From positions 1 through 12,835 of the forward strand of contig JAISXE010000204.1 of the NCBI GenBank assembly GCA_031270615.1: a stretch of DNA of 12,835 bases, read 5' to 3'. Under the pieces are notes generated by a model. The model was not told the origin of the DNA. It did no database searches and saw only the letters and a program-made list of their open reading frames with translations. Position 1 is the first letter of the stretch; the number at the start of each line of letters is the position of its first letter. The stretch is from Spirochaetia bacterium (GTDB lineage: Bacteria; Spirochaetota; Spirochaetia; DTKZ01). Position numbers and translations under genes: made by a program. Below are positions 12,664 to 12,835 of the stretch, one piece after another.

Positions 12664-12835
12664 CCGCAATAACCACGGACGGCACGGGCAAAGAAATAAC
12701 GCAACCATCCAGTCGCCCCCGCCTTGCACAACAGAATAAGAGAAACCACTGACCACAGGGCACAGCAATCACGGAAATTGCGTGATTTTGCGGGGCTTCG
12801 CCCAGTGGTTGCAATCAGGAAATCGCGAAAGGCCG
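12664..12835. other. Non-coding, repeat-containing spacer at the right edge
   Basis: No gene is seen in these 172 bp. TAACCACGGACGGCACGG (12670-12687) is the inverse, with one mismatch, of 1990-2007. ATAAGAGAAACCACTGACCAC (12736-12756) matches 2039-2059 with two mismatches. A short GGGCTTCGCCC hairpin (12793-12803) lies near the end; its inverse-type sequence GGGCGAAGCCC also occurs near 6809 upstream of gyrB. Confidence 0.55.
12767..12789 (+). terminator. Possible terminator of the DUF2339-DUF3999 operon
   Basis: AATCACG (12767-12773) pairs with CGTGATT (12781-12787) across a 7-nt loop, followed by only two more T residues. It lies 103 bp after the DUF3999 stop codon. The stem and tail are weak, so this is tentative. 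Confidence 0.35.

Noticed and set aside
1..12835. CRISPR array
   Set aside because: The repeats are few, of mixed orientation, separated by kilobases and contain variable hairpins; there are no regular spacers and no cas genes.

Overview
The window reads as a bacterial chromosome segment, most likely from a spirochaete of the Treponema group. This is an inference from the short GyrB (634 residues, without the insertion found in E. coli-type GyrB), the look of the gyrase proteins and the repeat-rich spacers; no rRNA or other decisive marker is present. Base composition shifts from AT-rich at the left edge to very GC-rich on the right. No tRNA, rRNA, CRISPR array, transposase or integrase was seen.

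Layout. Positions 1-100 hold a dispersed structured repeat (copy A). A promoter then drives a 74-residue NifU C-terminal-domain (Fe-S scaffold) protein at 285-509, followed by a terminator, and then adenosine deaminase at 632-1702. The 554-bp spacer 1703-2256 lies between convergent genes and has no credible gene. It holds an inverted-repeat-bounded element, a strong two-way terminator, an exact consensus parS site (the ParB-binding centromere), and a long palindrome that forms the gyrA terminator. gyrA (4695-2257) and gyrB (6701-4797) follow on the minus strand in the order gyrB-gyrA, apparently as one operon.

The spacer 6702-7515 is again non-coding. It carries the gyrB promoter, two more copies of the dispersed repeat (B and C), a 46-nt stem-loop and an orphan terminator. 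To its right, all on the plus strand, come a small secreted protein with a Gly/Arg-rich tail (7516-8064), a very large multi-pass membrane protein of the DUF2339 family (8201-11116), and 2 nt later a DUF3999-type envelope protein (11119-12663). The last 172 bp are repeat-like non-coding DNA.

How the parts relate. gyrB and gyrA encode the two subunits of one gyrase. With parS beside them they suggest an origin-proximal location, although no dnaA, dnaN or parB is in the window. DUF2339 and DUF3999 proteins are commonly adjacent in genomes and probably form an envelope system of unknown function. The most unusual features are the four-copy repeat, whose hairpins change sequence but keep pairing; copy D of it, read in frame as the long N-terminal part of the DUF3999 signal peptide; the exact parS; probable leaderless starts for gyrB and the DUF2339 gene; and a perfect four-tract G5 motif inside the DUF2339 gene.
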